Shown here: positions 63,752-64,000 of the stretch, in pieces
Position numbering within the stretch: position 1 is the stretch's first letter
Layout: each line of letters opens with the position of its first letter
Assembly (NCBI GenBank): GCA_028554795.2
Contig: CM068838.1
Coordinates: 129,119,428 to 129,183,427 of the forward strand
DNA: 64,000 nt
Reading direction: 5' to 3'
DNA from: Sinohyriopsis cumingii
Lineage: Eukaryota > Mollusca > Bivalvia > Unionida > Unionidae
Notes under the pieces: generated by a model
Databases searched by the model: none
What the model was told of the DNA's origin: nothing
The model's input: the letters and a program-made list of their open reading frames with translations, nothing else
Translations under genes and position numbers: made by a program

Positions 63752-64000
63752 TGATCATACATAATAATTATCGTAGACCTGCACCGGTCAGAGTAGTAAA
63801 CTCACGACTACCAGTCTACGGAGCAATTTACGGAGATGGACTTGACGATGTTATTCAGGGATAATTTAGAAGATTAGCCCTAAAAGTAGTACCTGTTGCA
63901 AAACAATTATCAATGAAAGCTATCGATGTTGTTCGTGGAAAAGCTCCTGGTGCAATTATCAATGTTGCTGGTAGGGCGTTCTCGGCGATCAAAGATAGAC
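63752..64000 (+). pseudogene. Core-like protein, element 3 copy with stop
   Basis: The start resembles 41884-42345 (GDGLDDVIQG), but a TAA at 63862-63864 interrupts the frame. The same frame continues to the window edge. Confidence 0.7.

Larger units (their letters stand above)
62359..64000 (+). mobile_element. Element 3: decayed relative of element 2, left part only
   Basis: It begins AGCAGCTGAGGGGGCGAACA, close to the element 2 tip, and leads after 247 bp (motif CTCTCTGCTGCT at 62594-62605) straight into the homologue of the 40760-41849 gene. No Cys-rich cassette is present between them. It then continues with the core-like protein to the window end. All genes seen have frameshifts or stops. 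Confidence 0.85.

Overview
The window looks like a stretch of an AT-rich animal genome, probably an invertebrate and possibly a mollusc; that placement is inference from the repeat content only. It has long (TA)n, (CT)n, (CA)n and (GTAT)n microsatellites, decayed LINE and tRNA-derived SINE debris, and no convincing complete host gene. Its interest lies in three endogenous virus-like DNA transposons of the Polinton/Maverick (adintovirus-like) class, which make up about two thirds of the sequence.

Element 1 (18136-38215, 20,080 bp) is flanked by a perfect 6-bp target duplication (CACGCA) and has inverted terminal repeats of about 0.32-0.37 kb starting AGTAGTGAATAGGG. Nearly all its frames are open: protein-primed family B DNA polymerase, chromodomain integrase, packaging ATPase, adenovirus-type cysteine protease, double-jelly-roll major capsid protein, penton-type minor capsid protein, basic core proteins, a small membrane protein, a zinc-knuckle protein, and accessory genes that include a canonical BIR domain and a tandem pair with an F-box-like start. 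Most genes have their own TATA box. The outermost genes at both ends finish in perfect histone-mRNA-type 3' stem-loops (GGCCCTTTTCAGGGCC or AGCCCTTTTCAGGGCT) with a purine-rich downstream element, not in a poly(A) signal. The left-end genes share a promoter module, and the right-end pair shares a bidirectional promoter with CRE and CCAAT-type boxes. This looks like a captured or convergent S-phase, histone-style expression programme.

Element 2 (40178-59448, 19,271 bp, AAAGT/TAAAGT duplication, inverted repeats of about 545 bp) belongs to a different Polinton lineage. It has a polymerase-like palm fused to an SF1 helicase and an HNH-like zinc domain, an integrase without a chromodomain, a packaging ATPase, a different type of double-jelly-roll capsid protein, a core-protein/protease fusion, a penton-like protein, a protein with a phage-tail-fibre motif, a two-helix membrane protein, a parvovirus-type phospholipase A2 with a zinc ribbon, and a NUMOD/HNH endonuclease. 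A Cys-rich protein is encoded in both inverted repeats and has a diverged paralogue inside. At least six genes are broken, yet the two repeats are nearly identical. A 3.3-kb minisatellite occupies its centre.

Element 3 (62359 to beyond the window end) is a decayed relative of element 2. It is inserted into a dispersed repeat whose unoccupied copy lies at 10770-11590, so its left end can be placed to the base. The remainder (1-18135, 38222-40171, 59454-62358) is host sequence with microsatellites, tandem repeats, two LINE relics (RNase H at 9.0-10.0 kb, reverse transcriptase at 16.2-17.5 kb), SINE-like pieces and one possible secreted Gly-rich protein gene at 14.9-15.5 kb.
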